From Desulfovibrio sp. JY (GTDB lineage: Bacteria > Desulfobacterota > Desulfovibrionia > Desulfovibrionales > Desulfovibrionaceae), in assembly GCA_021730285.1 (NCBI GenBank), contig CP082962.1, forward strand, positions 1,240,001-1,304,000: a stretch of DNA of 64,000 nucleotides, in the 5' to 3' direction. A program made the position numbers and the translations under genes. Below are positions 1 through 9,213 of the stretch, in pieces. Positions within the stretch are counted from its first letter, which is position 1. Every line of letters starts with the position of its first letter. Below the pieces are notes generated by a model that did no database searches, was not told the DNA's origin, and worked only from the letters and a program-made list of their open reading frames with translations.

Positions 1-1
1 C

Positions 2-1792
2 ATGGGCATAGGCGAAGGCGGTGGGGAGCTGGCCAAGCAGCTTCTTTGCCGCACCTACGAGTTGCGGATGCCCGAAGTGGTGGCCGTGCGCCTGGAAGGC
101 AAACCCCGCCCGGGCGTGGGGCCGCATGACGTGGCCCTGGCCCTGATCCGGGAGGTCTTCAAGGATGGCTTGGTCAAAAACAAGGTCCTCGAATTCGTCG
201 GTCCGGGGGTGGAAAGCCTGAGTGTGGAGTACCGCATCGGCATCGACGTGATGACCACGGAAACGACCTGCCTGTCCTCGATCTGGCAGACGGACGACAA
301 GGTGCGGGAGTTTCTGGCCATTCATGGCCGCGAGGCGGACTACAAGCCCCTGGCGCCTGCCGGGACGCCGTATTACGACATGGCGATACGGATCGACCTT
401 TCCCGCATCGAACCCATGATCGCCTTGCCGTTCCATCCGAGCAACGCCCATACCATCGCCAGCTTCCATGAAAACGCGCAGGACCTGCTTGCCGAGGTGG
501 AAAAGACGGCGGCCAAGATTCTGGGCAAGGGGAAGTCTCCGGTTCGCCTGCGCGACAAGCTCCGCAACGGCCGTCTGTGGGTGGACCAGGCCGTGGTCGC
601 GGGGTGCGCGGGCGGCATGTTCGAAAACCTGGCCCGGATGGCGACGATCCTCAAGGGCCAGGCCACCGGCCAGGACGATTTCTGGCTTTCCCTGTACCCG
701 GCCAGCCAGCCCCAGCATCTGGAACTGATCCGAAACGGCATGGCCGCCACGCTCATGGAGGCCGGGGCGATCATCCGGTCGGCCTTTTGCGGCCCATGTT
801 TCGGCGTGGGGGATGTCCCGGCCCACACCTGCCTCTCCATCCGCCACACCACCCGCAATTTCGCCAACCGCGAAGGCTCGAGGCCGGCCGACGGACAGAT
901 CGCCTACGTGGCCCTCATGGATGCCCGTTCCATCGCCGCCACGGCCCGCAACAAGGGCAGATTGACCGCGGCCACCGAACTCGACGACGTGCCCGAGGAA
1001 TCCCCGGTCGCCTACGCCTTTGACCAGGGCATCTACAAGCAGCGCGTCTACAACGGCTTTGGCAGGCCCGAACCGGAAACCCGCCTGTTTTACGGCCCCA
1101 ACATCACGGACTGGCCGACCATGCCGCCCCTGCCCGAAAACCTGCTGCTGACCGTCTGCGCCGCCCTGCGCGACCCGGTCACCACCACCGACGAACTGAT
1201 TCCCTCGGGCGAAACCTCGTCCTTGCGCTCCAACCCCTTGCGTCTGTCGGAATTCACGCTGAGTCGCCGGGATCCGGAATACGTGCCGCGGGCCAAGGCC
1301 GTGCGCGAGCTTGAGGAGAAGCGCTGCCAGGCCCTGGCGGCGGCCAGGCCCGACCCGGAGGTGGAGCGGGTGCTGGCCAAGGCCGGCCCCGGCGGCCGCA
1401 TGGACACGACAGGCCTTGGCAGCCTGCTTTTCGCCGTCAAACCGGGGGACGGCTCCGCCCGGGAGCAGGCGGCGTCCTCCCAAAAGGTGTTGGGGGGCTG
1501 GGCCAATATCGCCGGCGGCTATGCGACAAAACGCTACCGCAGCAACATGGTGAACTGGGGCCTGCTTCCATTCGTCGTGGACGATGCCGCGTCCCTGGAC
1601 ATCGAAAATGGCGACCTGGTGCATATTCCGGGGATCAGGCAGGCCCTCGTTTCAGGGCAGGACAGCATCGCCTGCCGGCTCATCCGCGATGACGTCTCGA
1701 GGCCGTTGACCCTGCGTTTGCCCGACATGACCGGCGAAGAGCGCCTCACGATTCTTTCCGGCTGCCTGATCAATTCCTATGCCCAGCCTTAA
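2..1792 (+). CDS. Aconitase-family hydratase, 5' end outside the window
   Basis: This frame is open to the left edge, so the true start lies upstream and the 596 residues visible are the C-terminal part; relatives of this YbhJ-like branch are roughly 750 residues. The aconitase [4Fe-4S] ligands are in place: Cys90 in TTETTCLSSIW, and Cys263 and Cys266 in CGPCFG. The swivel domain follows (FATKRYRSN-like segment at about 505-515), so the protein looks catalytically competent. Aconitases interconvert tricarboxylic acids such as citrate and isocitrate by dehydration and rehydration. The gene converges on the citrate lyase operon, which suggests a tricarboxylate substrate, but the exact one cannot be read from sequence. 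Homoaconitase or isopropylmalate-dehydratase-like activity is an alternative. Confidence 0.8.
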   Translation: MGIGEGGGELAKQLLCRTYELRMPEVVAVRLEGKPRPGVGPHDVALALIREVFKDGLVKNKVLEFVGPGVESLSVEYRIGIDVMTTETTCLSSIWQTDDKVREFLAIHGREADYKPLAPAGTPYYDMAIRIDLSRIEPMIALPFHPSNAHTIASFHENAQDLLAEVEKTAAKILGKGKSPVRLRDKLRNGRLWVDQAVVAGCAGGMFENLARMATILKGQATGQDDFWLSLYPASQPQHLELIRNGMAATLMEAGAIIRSAFCGPCFGVGDVPAHTCLSIRHTTRNFANREGSRPADGQIAYVALMDARSIAATARNKGRLTAATELDDVPEESPVAYAFDQGIYKQRVYNGFGRPEPETRLFYGPNITDWPTMPPLPENLLLTVCAALRDPVTTTDELIPSGETSSLRSNPLRLSEFTLSRRDPEYVPRAKAVRELEEKRCQALAAARPDPEVERVLAKAGPGGRMDTTGLGSLLFAVKPGDGSAREQAASSQKVLGGWANIAGGYATKRYRSNMVNWGLLPFVVDDAASLDIENGDLVHIPGIRQALVSGQDSIACRLIRDDVSRPLTLRLPDMTGEERLTILSGCLINSYAQP

Positions 1793-1817
1793 AGGCGGCG
1801 AAGAGCCTCCGACCGGG

Positions 1818-1860
1818 CGGGAGCAACCTTGTTCAACGCGCCTGACGCGCCTTGCTCCCG
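1818..1860. terminator. Possible bidirectional hairpin between hydratase and citC
   Basis: A perfect 9-bp inverted repeat (CGGGAGCAA / TTGCTCCCG) encloses a second GC-rich palindrome, just downstream of the hydratase stop and about 135 bp past the citC stop. There is no U-run, so it is a weak terminator candidate. The rest of 1793-1994 shows no gene. Confidence 0.3.
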
Positions 1861-1994
1861 TCGCGGCTTCCACGAATGTTCGGACGATCGACGGCCTCAC
1901 GGAATCGCCCCGCAGCGCCGCCCCCGGGCGGCCCTGCGGGGGGAGACGAGCCCCCCTCCCCGGGCCTTGGCTGCGCATGCGGTTTCGTGTCGGG

Positions 1995-3107
1995 CTACCG
2001 GGCATGTGGCGCCTGGGGGAGGGAAGATCCCCCTTGTTCTCTGCTTTCGCGGAGCCTGGCGATGAACGGAGATGCGGCCGCGGATGAAAGGTACTCCCGG
2101 GTGACCGCCGGGACCGCTTCGAAGGCGCTCTCGATCGCGCCCAGGGCGATCTGTCTTCGCACCCATGACGCGCTGACGGCCTGGTCGCTCCCCTCAAGGC
2201 GCAGACGGGGGATTGCGGCGAGAGCCATGCCGTGCTCGGCCAGCACGCTGCGCATGGCCTCATTGTAGACAGCCGTTGTCGGGCTGAAGGGCTCGTCGCC
2301 GACATACCTGCGGCTGACGCCCAAGGCCGGGGCGATCCAGCGGGCAAAGACCGTAGCGTCCAACTCCGCCTGCTTGCGGGCGATCAGGCCGGGATCTTCC
2401 GCTTTGAGGAAATACGCGGGAAAAGTGGCGGTGGAGACCATGTAGCGTCCGCCCGGAAGCACGGCCACGTTGTCCAGGTCGGCCAGCCCACAGCGCGCCA
2501 GATCGAAGCGCGCGGCGAACGGGAACGCGGAACAGTCCTCCTGCACCACGAACACGTAGGCGGCATGGTTGTCCGAGGCGGCTTCTTCGACCAGGTGCCG
2601 ATGTCCCTTGGTGAAGGGGTTGGCATTCATGACGATGGCCGCAACCGGCTCCGCGCCGCATGTGGGTATGGCACGCGAGGCGAGTTCGCGCTGAAAATCC
2701 CTGATGGTACGGTAGCCGAATTCCAGAAGCGTGATGAGCGGCTCGGCCGTGGCGATTTCGGCGTAGCCTAGGGACTCGAAGATGCGCCTGTTTCCCGGCC
2801 GGGTGAAAACGAACGCGGTGGCCTTGCCCGAGGCAAAAACGATTTCCTGCAAATGGGCCACCAACCGGGAGACACTTTCCGTGTTGCGACATTGCGGCGA
2901 CGCGGCAACGTACATGAGCACATCGCCCGACAGCGAGGCCGTGGCGCAGATACGGCCGTCATGAGTCTCCACGACCATGGTGCGGTCGCCCCTGGCGGGG
3001 TCGTAGTCGAAGCCCTGGGCGGCCAGGAATGCGCGCACCCTGGCGACGTCCCAGTCCCAGGAGAGATCCACGGTGGCCATTTTGAAGAGATAATCCTCAA
3101 AGACCAC
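1995..3107 (-). CDS. citC: Citrate lyase ligase ([citrate (pro-3S)-lyase] ligase)
   Basis: CitC acetylates the prosthetic-group thiol of the citrate lyase acyl carrier protein using acetate and ATP, which activates the enzyme. The 370-residue protein has the family architecture: an N-terminal GNAT-like domain (about 20-130) and a C-terminal nucleotidyltransferase domain starting at MNANPFTKGHRHLVE, which contains the HxGH-type nucleotide-binding motif. The GTG at 3107 is preferred because GGGAGG lies about nine bases upstream and because it overlaps the end of citXG by 11 nt, implying translational coupling. An internal ATG at 3080 is the alternative. It is the last gene of the citDEF-XG-C operon. 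Confidence 0.92.
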   Translation of the reverse strand: MVFEDYLFKMATVDLSWDWDVARVRAFLAAQGFDYDPARGDRTMVVETHDGRICATASLSGDVLMYVAASPQCRNTESVSRLVAHLQEIVFASGKATAFVFTRPGNRRIFESLGYAEIATAEPLITLLEFGYRTIRDFQRELASRAIPTCGAEPVAAIVMNANPFTKGHRHLVEEAASDNHAAYVFVVQEDCSAFPFAARFDLARCGLADLDNVAVLPGGRYMVSTATFPAYFLKAEDPGLIARKQAELDATVFARWIAPALGVSRRYVGDEPFSPTTAVYNEAMRSVLAEHGMALAAIPRLRLEGSDQAVSASWVRRQIALGAIESAFEAVPAVTREYLSSAAASPFIARLRESREQGGSSLPQAPHAR

Positions 3108-4557
3108 GGCCGAAAGCCTCCCTGGCCAGGTGGACGAAAAGCGTAATGGTCAGCAGGTCGCCCGATCCCCCGGGGGAAAGGCTCCTTCCCGTGACGTAGG
3201 CGAACAGTTCCTTCAAGGCTGCCCGACGCTGCACAGCGTCCCGGGAGTCCCTGACGGCCGCGGCCCTGGCCTGCATGCCCAAAAGCGCCTCCGCCCCGCC
3301 CCGGTGGAGCACATTGGTGTCCGGGCTTACCGCCATGAGGGCGTAAAGCGCCGCGTCCAACGCGGCGCGCAGCCTCTCTCGGCCGCAGGAGGCGAGGGGG
3401 CGGCCCGAAAGGACGGATTCCAACGCTGGCAGGCCCGTCTCGAACACCATGGGGAACCCCGCTTCGGCCTCGGCCCGCGCTCCCCCGCCGAATCTGCCGC
3501 GCCATTTCCGGTAAACGGCCTCCCCATGCGTTTCGCCAGCCCGGACAGCGGGTTCCGGCAAAGCTGCCTTGCCGAGCTCCCGCGCCACCATGCCCCGGCA
3601 CAGGCCCCTTAAGACGTCGCGGAACCGCTCTTGTTCGAATACGCCGTCCCGCCGCAAGACCGCTCCCGCCGCAAAAAGAGCCAGGCTCATGAGGAAGATG
3701 AGCCCCTTGTGGGTGTTCACGCCGCCGGTGGCCTCGAACATCGCCTTTTCCATGTCCAGCCCGATCAGACGCAAACGGGGGAGCATGGTTCCAAGATCGC
3801 CGCCTTCGTCTTGGAAGTCGTATCCGGCCGCGGCCAGGGCGTAATGGAAGCCGGCCAGGGCGGCCGAGGAATCCAGGAAGGAAAAGTAATCCATGTCCCG
3901 GTGGCAGCTTTCCTCGGAACGGTCCACCAACCCGGGCTTGGGGGTGTGGGAGACCTCGTAAAGCATGGCGCGCAGCGCGCCTTGCGCGAGAGCGCGGCAG
4001 ACGGTTTCGCGCCATTGCGCGTCCAGATAGGCGCGCGCCCGCCGCCAAAGCACATCGCGCAATGCGGCCGGAGGGTGGCGCCGCTCGCGCATGCACAGCA
4101 CCGCCGGACGATCCGGGCACAACAGGCAGGGCTTGCTCTTTCCGGAAACGACCGGCGCGCCGGTCTGATCGGCGACATCCACGTCGAGGAGGCGTCCGAG
4201 GGGATGCTCGCCTTCGAAGCGTTCCGCGACCTGTTTGACCTCCCCTGGATCGGCTGTTTCTTCCGTCAGCGCGCACAGGAAGAAGTCGCCAGTCGCGTCC
4301 GTCCGGACGAGGACGCTCCTCTTGTCGACCTGCATCCGGTGGGCGGCCAGATACCGCGTGAGTTCATCCACGACCTTGTCGAAGGCCGCGCGCATGAGCA
4401 GATCACTTTTGGGCCATCCCGGCACATTGAAGGAGAGACTGACCAGCACCCTGCGGCCCGAAGCGAAGGAGCGTCTCAGGGCCGCCCTTCCCTCGCGCGC
4501 GGCGAGCACCTGGGTCAACGGGTCACCGGAAAGGGTGTTGCCATCGCGTCCGCTCAT
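3097..4557 (-). CDS. citXG: Fused CitX-CitG: prosthetic-group transferase and synthase of citrate lyase
   Basis: One 486-residue polypeptide joins two activities. The N-terminal third (to about 170) is CitX, which transfers the phosphoribosyl-dephospho-CoA prosthetic group to apo-CitD. The rest is CitG, which makes its triphosphoribosyl-dephospho-CoA precursor from dephospho-CoA and ATP. CitG signatures include SHTPKPGLVDR, the acidic stretch around HRDMDYFSF, and TGGVNTHKG. The ATG at 4557 is chosen because GGGAGG lies seven bases upstream; the frame is open to 4593 without a better site. A CPDR and CLLCP region marks the junction. Fused citXG genes are known in other bacteria. The gene overlaps citC by 11 nt. 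Confidence 0.9.
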   Translation of the reverse strand: MSGRDGNTLSGDPLTQVLAAREGRAALRRSFASGRRVLVSLSFNVPGWPKSDLLMRAAFDKVVDELTRYLAAHRMQVDKRSVLVRTDATGDFFLCALTEETADPGEVKQVAERFEGEHPLGRLLDVDVADQTGAPVVSGKSKPCLLCPDRPAVLCMRERRHPPAALRDVLWRRARAYLDAQWRETVCRALAQGALRAMLYEVSHTPKPGLVDRSEESCHRDMDYFSFLDSSAALAGFHYALAAAGYDFQDEGGDLGTMLPRLRLIGLDMEKAMFEATGGVNTHKGLIFLMSLALFAAGAVLRRDGVFEQERFRDVLRGLCRGMVARELGKAALPEPAVRAGETHGEAVYRKWRGRFGGGARAEAEAGFPMVFETGLPALESVLSGRPLASCGRERLRAALDAALYALMAVSPDTNVLHRGGAEALLGMQARAAAVRDSRDAVQRRAALKELFAYVTGRSLSPGGSGDLLTITLFVHLAREAFGRGL

Positions 4558-4695
4558 GGGGCCTCCCGGGATGGCCCCGGCCAAAGACACCACGTGGCCG
4601 GCCAGGGCATTCCCGCGGACGGGGCGCGCCGCGAGGGGCCGGCTTGGTCCGTCCGTCGGCGAGGAAGGGAGCCGTCGCGGGGCAGCACGCCGGCC

Positions 4696-6248
4696 TTAGG
4701 CCACAACCTGGCGGATGATGTCGATGATGGTGCCGTCACGGTATTCGACCAGTCCGATGATCCTGTCGCTGCGGTGGATGGGAGCCGGCACGCCGGTGAT
4801 GGTGTCCACTTCCCGGTGCAGGTCCTGTATGTCGCGCACGGGCAGGCCGGCCTTGGCCAGCCGCAGGCGAAGGTCGGGCTTGGCCGGATTGACGCACACG
4901 CCCCGTTCGGTGACGACGACGTCCACGCTTTCCCCCGGAGTGACCACATTGTGGGCCGCCTTTTTAATGATGGGGTTGCGCCCCCTGAAGGACGGACAGA
5001 CCACCACGGTCAGGTTGGCGCCGCTGGCCGTGTCGCAATGACCGCCGGAAGCGCCCCGGATGTAGCCTTCGGACCCGGTGATGACGTTGACGTTGAAGTC
5101 CTCTTCCACCTCCAGGGCGCCCAGGACCACGACATCGAGCTTATTGGTCATGGAGCCGCAGTTGAGCGGGTTGGCATAATAGTCGCAACTGATTTCCACA
5201 TGACGCGGGTTGTCGCGCAAGGAGGCACTGACCGCCGCGCGAAGGACTGCACGTCGAAGATGGTCTCGAAGAGCCCCTCGTTGAGCATGTCCACGATGTA
5301 GGAGGTGACGCCGCCCAGGGCGAAGCCGCCTTTTATGTCGCGTTTCTTCATGATTTCGCGCAGGAACTTGGCGACGGCCAGGGACGCGCCGCCCGCGCCC
5401 ACCTGAAAGGAGAATCCCTGCCGCATGACCCCCGAATGCTCGATGACCTTGGAAGCCATCTCGGCGATAAAGAGGTCCATGGGCGACTTGGTGATCCTGG
5501 TGGTATCCGAAGCGATCTTGGAGGGGTCGCCGATGGAATCGATCTTGACCACATAATCCACGCAGGTCTGTTTGATGGACATGGGCAGGCAGGGGAAGGG
5601 GACGAGGTTGTCCGTGACCACGATGACGTTGCGCGCGAATTCCGCATCCACCATGGCGTAGCCGATGGAGCCGAAGGCCGAGGGGCCGTGGCAGCCGGTG
5701 GCGTTCCCTTCGTTGTCCGCGGCCGAGGCGGCGATGATGGCCAGGTCGATGGCGATCCGGCCCGTCTTGATGGCCCGGACCCGCCCGCCGTGGGAGTGGA
5801 TCATGACCGGGTGCTCCAGGGCTCCCTGGGTGATGGCCTCGCCGAGCTTCTCCCGGATGCCAGAGGTCCAGATGCGGGTGATGGTGCCGTCCTGGATGTA
5901 GGGCAACAGGGCGTCATGGGCGGGCGTCAGCGAGCTGGAGGCCAGGGTGATGTCGCGGATGCCCATGCCGCGCAGGAGCCCGATAGCCGCGATCACGGCG
6001 CTGTCGCCGGAACGAAGGTGGTGGTGGAAGGAGATGGTCATGCCGTCATGGGGGTCGCACTTGGCTATGGCCTCGGCCAGAGTGGGCACGAGTTTGTCCG
6101 CATGGGGCAGGATGGCCTTTGCGGGCCTGGCGACTTGGACCTCGTTTATCCGGCCCTTGCCGAGCTTGGCCCAGGCGCCCCGGAACGGCTCCAGTTCGCC
6201 GACGCCTTCCACGCAATTTGGCACGTCTACGCCGATGGCATTCTTCAT
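4696..6248 (-). pseudogene. citF: Citrate lyase alpha subunit, interrupted by a one-base frameshift
   Basis: CitF is the citrate:acetyl-ACP transferase subunit of citrate lyase. Two overlapping frames together cover the family end to end. The 5' frame (from ATG 6248) runs to FETIFDVQSF, then loses homology in a tail ending at 5148. The 3' frame resumes with SLRDNPRHVEISCDYYANP and continues through the conserved SGGHCDTASGA and VVVTERGVCVNP segments to the stop at 4696. Adding one base at about 5240 restores FDAAVSASLRDNPRH in frame and gives 517 residues, the normal CitF length. It lies 18 nt after citE, with AAGGA upstream of the ATG. This is either a real inactivating deletion or a sequencing error in a GC repeat. 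Confidence 0.85.
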
Positions 6249-6266
6249 GGCCTTGTGTTCCTTCCT

Positions 6267-7157
6267 CTACTCGTCGATGGCGATGCCGGCGAGGTCCAGC
6301 ACGTATTGCGCGCGGGCCACCACCGGAGCGTCCACCATTTTCCCGTCCACGGCGAAAACGCCGATCCCGAGCTTCTGGTTGCGGAGGAATTCCCGGACGA
6401 TCCGTTCCGCCTTGCGGACCTCCTTTTCCGTCGGGGTGAAGACCTCGTGTATGATCCTGATCTGCCGCGGGTGAATCGCCGCCTTGCCGGTAAAGCCCAG
6501 CTTCTTGATATATTCGGTTTCGGCCCGGCATCCTTCCTCGTCCTCGACATCGCTGTAGACGGTATCCAGGCAGTCGATGCGGGCGGCCTTGGCCGCCATG
6601 ACCAGGCGGCGGCGGGCATAGTCGATCTCGGTGCCGTCCTTGCTTTTTATCACCTGCATGTCGGCGGTCAGGTCTTGCCCGCCGATGGAGATGGCGTCCA
6701 CGCGCGGGTGGGCGCTGGCGATGGCGAAGGCGTTCTCCACGCCCAGGGCCGTTTCCACCATGGGATGGATTTTCAACCTGTCGTGGGGAAGGTTGTACTT
6801 GTTTTCGATGCGTTCCACTTCGGCGATGACGCGCATGATATCCGCGGCGGACTCGATTTTCGGGACCCGCAGGGCATTGGGCTGTAGGGGCACCATGGTT
6901 TCCAGGTCGACCAGGCCGAAGGGCGTGTCCAGGTGGTTGACGCGCACGGCGATCTCGCTGCCCTTGAATGCGAGGGCGCCAAGCATCTCGCGCACCAGGA
7001 TGCGAGCGGCGTCCTTTTGCTTGAGCGCCACCGCGTCCTCCAGGTCGAACAGCAAGCCGTCGGAACAATAGACGCAGGCGACCTGGAGCATGGCCGGATT
7101 GTTGCCAGGGACGTAAAGCGTGGAACGCCGGCGCATCCTGTGGCTATTCGGCTTCAT
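6267..7157 (-). CDS. citE: Citrate lyase beta subunit (citryl-ACP lyase)
   Basis: CitE cleaves citryl-ACP to oxaloacetate and acetyl-ACP. The 296-residue product is of usual length for the HpcH/HpaI aldolase family. It opens with RRRSTLYVPGNNPAML and carries the conserved FDLEDAV, RVNHLDTPFG, LRVPKIESA, MVETALGV and GGQDLTAD segments that form the Mg2+ and substrate site in this fold. The ATG at 7157 is preferred to an upstream start because GAGGAGGGG precedes it and it overlaps the citD stop by 14 nt, consistent with coupled translation. It is the second gene of the operon. Confidence 0.93.
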   Translation of the reverse strand: MKPNSHRMRRRSTLYVPGNNPAMLQVACVYCSDGLLFDLEDAVALKQKDAARILVREMLGALAFKGSEIAVRVNHLDTPFGLVDLETMVPLQPNALRVPKIESAADIMRVIAEVERIENKYNLPHDRLKIHPMVETALGVENAFAIASAHPRVDAISIGGQDLTADMQVIKSKDGTEIDYARRRLVMAAKAARIDCLDTVYSDVEDEEGCRAETEYIKKLGFTGKAAIHPRQIRIIHEVFTPTEKEVRKAERIVREFLRNQKLGIGVFAVDGKMVDAPVVARAQYVLDLAGIAIDE

Positions 7158-7443
7158 ACGCCGTCCCCTCCTCGATGCCGACAGCCCGGCGAATGGCGGT
7201 CTCAACCCGAGCCGATATGGTCGGGGCCAAGGCACCCTTGTCCCTGACGGTCATGATCACGTCCGTGATGCCGTATTGGTCGAGCAGCCGGCCGATTTCG
7301 GTCCGTATGCTCTCGCCGAACTGCAAGATGACCACCGATTCGAGATCGATCCGACGCCCGCCGCCTTTCTCCGCTGGTTGGACGAGGACCAGCAGATCAC
7401 TTGATTCGAGTGTGCCGGCCGATGCGCGACGTGTTGGATTCAT
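7144..7443 (-). CDS. citD: Citrate lyase gamma subunit (acyl carrier protein)
   Basis: CitD is the acyl carrier subunit of citrate lyase. The 99-residue product matches the family length (about 95-100). The N-terminal segment SAGTLESSD contains the serine that receives the phosphoribosyl-dephospho-CoA group from CitX. The ATG at 7443 has GAGGA ten bases upstream; the longer open frame to 7542 lacks homology. It is the first gene of the operon, about 380 nt downstream of the predicted sigma-54 transcription start. Confidence 0.92.
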   Translation of the reverse strand: MNPTRRASAGTLESSDLLVLVQPAEKGGGRRIDLESVVILQFGESIRTEIGRLLDQYGITDVIMTVRDKGALAPTISARVETAIRRAVGIEEGTAYEAE

Positions 7444-7465
7444 GGTGTTGTCCTCGTGAGCTTTT

Positions 7466-7480
7466 CGGGAAATGTTCCCG
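7466..7480. promoter_or_regulatory. Small palindrome in the citD leader
   Basis: CGGGAA-ATG-TTCCCG is a perfect 6-bp inverted repeat 22 bp upstream of the citD start codon, inside the predicted untranslated leader. It could be a short hairpin or a protein site. Nothing else in 7481-7834 resembles a gene or known riboswitch. Confidence 0.3.
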
Positions 7481-7834
7481 ATTTCGTGGGACGAAGCAGC
7501 CCGGTGAGCCGTGCGCGTGTCCTCTTGAACATCTTCGCCCATACGCGGCGCCCCCCCGGTCGAAAGGAGGCCATGGACGTGGGCAGGCGGCCGAGGCCTT
7601 GGCTGCGGCGTCGTCTACCGACATGGTCTGGGAAGATCCGTGGAAGCCGTGGGCGGGTTTCCGGCGATGAGACATATGCGCATACCCGAGCGGAGTGGAA
7701 ACGAGGTTGGTTTGTAACCCGGTTGGCCATGAAAGGATGCTTGCAGTGACGATCCCGGGCCAACCGCCGGCGCTATGCCTAGCCTGTCAACGGTTGCAAC
7801 GTTTTCATGTTTCAAGGTGCGACGCGTGTTAAAA

Positions 7835-7849
7835 GCAACAGGCGTGCCA
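7835..7849 (-). promoter_or_regulatory. Sigma-54 promoter for the cit operon
   Basis: Read on the minus strand, TGGCACG-CCTG-TTGC matches the sigma-54 consensus (TGGCACG, four bases, TTGC) exactly, with the invariant GG and GC ten bases apart. It points at citD; transcription should begin about 12 nt downstream of the GC, near 7823. The TGTTTCA boxes at 7942-8000 sit 95-150 bp upstream, where sigma-54 enhancer-binding proteins normally bind. Confidence 0.75.
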
Positions 7850-7941
7850 AGCGCAATTCGTGACAAGCTTATTTTATTATATTACTATATTAGCGTAGAA
7901 TTCCGCAGGCTTTCCCTCGAGCGGGGCAAGGCATCAAGATG

Positions 7942-8000
7942 TGTTTCAGGATTGTTGCAATTGCCGCATTGTGTTTCACGCGCATCGACGGTCTGAAACA
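7942..8000. promoter_or_regulatory. Candidate enhancer sites (TGTTTCA boxes) upstream of the sigma-54 promoter
   Basis: TGTTTCA occurs at 7942-7948 and again exactly 30 bp on at 7972-7978, followed by its inverse TGAAACA at 7994-8000. The second and third form an inverted repeat with a 15-bp centre. A further TGTTTCA is at 7808-7814, downstream of the promoter. Spacing and symmetry suit binding of a dimeric activator; the activator gene is not in this window. Confidence 0.5.
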
Positions 8001-8102
8001 TGTCCGCCAGATCAAAGGATCCGGCCCCCTGGAAAAGCAAGCAGGGCAGCCCGGACAAGAAGCCAAGAATCACCGGCATCATCGGATATCGCATGAGGGG
8101 GG

Positions 8103-9197
8103 ATGGACAATTCGCCCACTCATGTTGGCCGAAATGTCGTGTTTCTTGTCATTGTGCCACTGGGCGCACTGCTCTACCTTCACGCCATGCGACACGATCC
8201 GCAGATATGCGTCCGACTCGACACGCCACGGCGCATAACGATGTTGGCATACAATGGTTCGGAAATATTGGATATAACCGGTCCGCTAGACGTTTTTGCA
8301 ATCGCCAACAGCATCCATCTGGACGCTGGCGGACAGTTACCGCTGTACCAGTTGGAAATAGCGGGCGAAGCCAAGGACGTCGTGCTGGTGACTTCCTCGG
8401 GAATCAGGCTCCTGGCGGACACGTCCTGGGTGGAATGCTCCGGAGCGGATACGCTCCTTGTGGCTGGGGGCCTGGCCCGGCAAGCGCCGGAGGAGCTGGT
8501 AAACTGCCTGCGACACGCAGCTCCCTCGTCACGCCGGGTCGGATCGATATGCACCGGCGCCTTCATCCTTGCGCGGGCAGGGCTGCTTGAAGGACGGCGC
8601 GCGACAACCCATTGGCTTCTGGCCGAGCAACTTCGAAAGCAGTACCCGCGGATTGATGTCCAGGGCGATGCCCTCCATATCAAGGACGGTTCTGTCTACA
8701 CCTCGGCGGGTGTCACGGCTGGAATCGACCTGGCGCTGGCATTGCTGGAGGAAGACCAGGGCCGCACGATGGCGTTGAATGTTGCCCGGCTGTTGGTACT
8801 GTATCTCAAGCGCCCCGGCGGGCAATCCCAATTCAGCACCGCCCTGCTGACCCAATTCCAGGACGGTGGCGTGCTGGCGCCAACCATTCACTGGATGCGT
8901 GAGAATTTTCACCGCGATCTGTGCAATGAAGTCCTCGCCGAACACGCGTCCATGAGCCTTCGCAATTTCGCTCGCGTTTTCAAGCGAGAGACCGGAACCA
9001 CTCCGGCCCATTTTCTTGAACGCATCCGTCTTGAAGCAGCGGTCAAACGGCTTGAAGAAACGGGTTTGGCACTGGAAACCATCGCCCGGGAGTGTGGTTT
9101 TCAGTCCGCTGAGCACTTTCGTCTCGCCTTTGTGCGTGGCTTCGGGATTTCACCCGCCCAATACCGGGACAGATTCCGCCCCGGCGCCGGGCAATAA
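8103..9197 (+). CDS. GlxA-type transcriptional regulator (DJ-1/PfpI domain plus AraC HTH)
   Basis: The N-terminal half is a DJ-1/PfpI domain: RITMLAYNGSEILDITGPLDVF opens it, and VGSICTGAFILARAGLLEGRRATTH contains the nucleophile-elbow Cys. The C-terminal 100 residues hold two AraC-type helix-turn-helix motifs (SLRNFARVFKRETGTTP and ETIARECGFQSAEHFRLAF). Members of this family regulate neighbouring catabolic or stress genes, probably by sensing a small ligand in the DJ-1 domain. The start is uncertain: the ATG at 8103 follows GAGGGGGG too closely, and 8187 or 8241 would give the usual length of about 320 residues. It lies immediately upstream of a secreted DJ-1 protein that it may control. 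Confidence 0.85.
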   Translation: MDNSPTHVGRNVVFLVIVPLGALLYLHAMRHDPQICVRLDTPRRITMLAYNGSEILDITGPLDVFAIANSIHLDAGGQLPLYQLEIAGEAKDVVLVTSSGIRLLADTSWVECSGADTLLVAGGLARQAPEELVNCLRHAAPSSRRVGSICTGAFILARAGLLEGRRATTHWLLAEQLRKQYPRIDVQGDALHIKDGSVYTSAGVTAGIDLALALLEEDQGRTMALNVARLLVLYLKRPGGQSQFSTALLTQFQDGGVLAPTIHWMRENFHRDLCNEVLAEHASMSLRNFARVFKRETGTTPAHFLERIRLEAAVKRLEETGLALETIARECGFQSAEHFRLAFVRGFGISPAQYRDRFRPGAGQ

Positions 9198-9213
9198 CAC
9201 CTTGGAGGCTTGC

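Noticed and set aside
5148-5240. Programmed frameshifting in citF
   Set aside because: There is no slippery heptamer or strong downstream stem at the shift, and a simple base loss explains it better.
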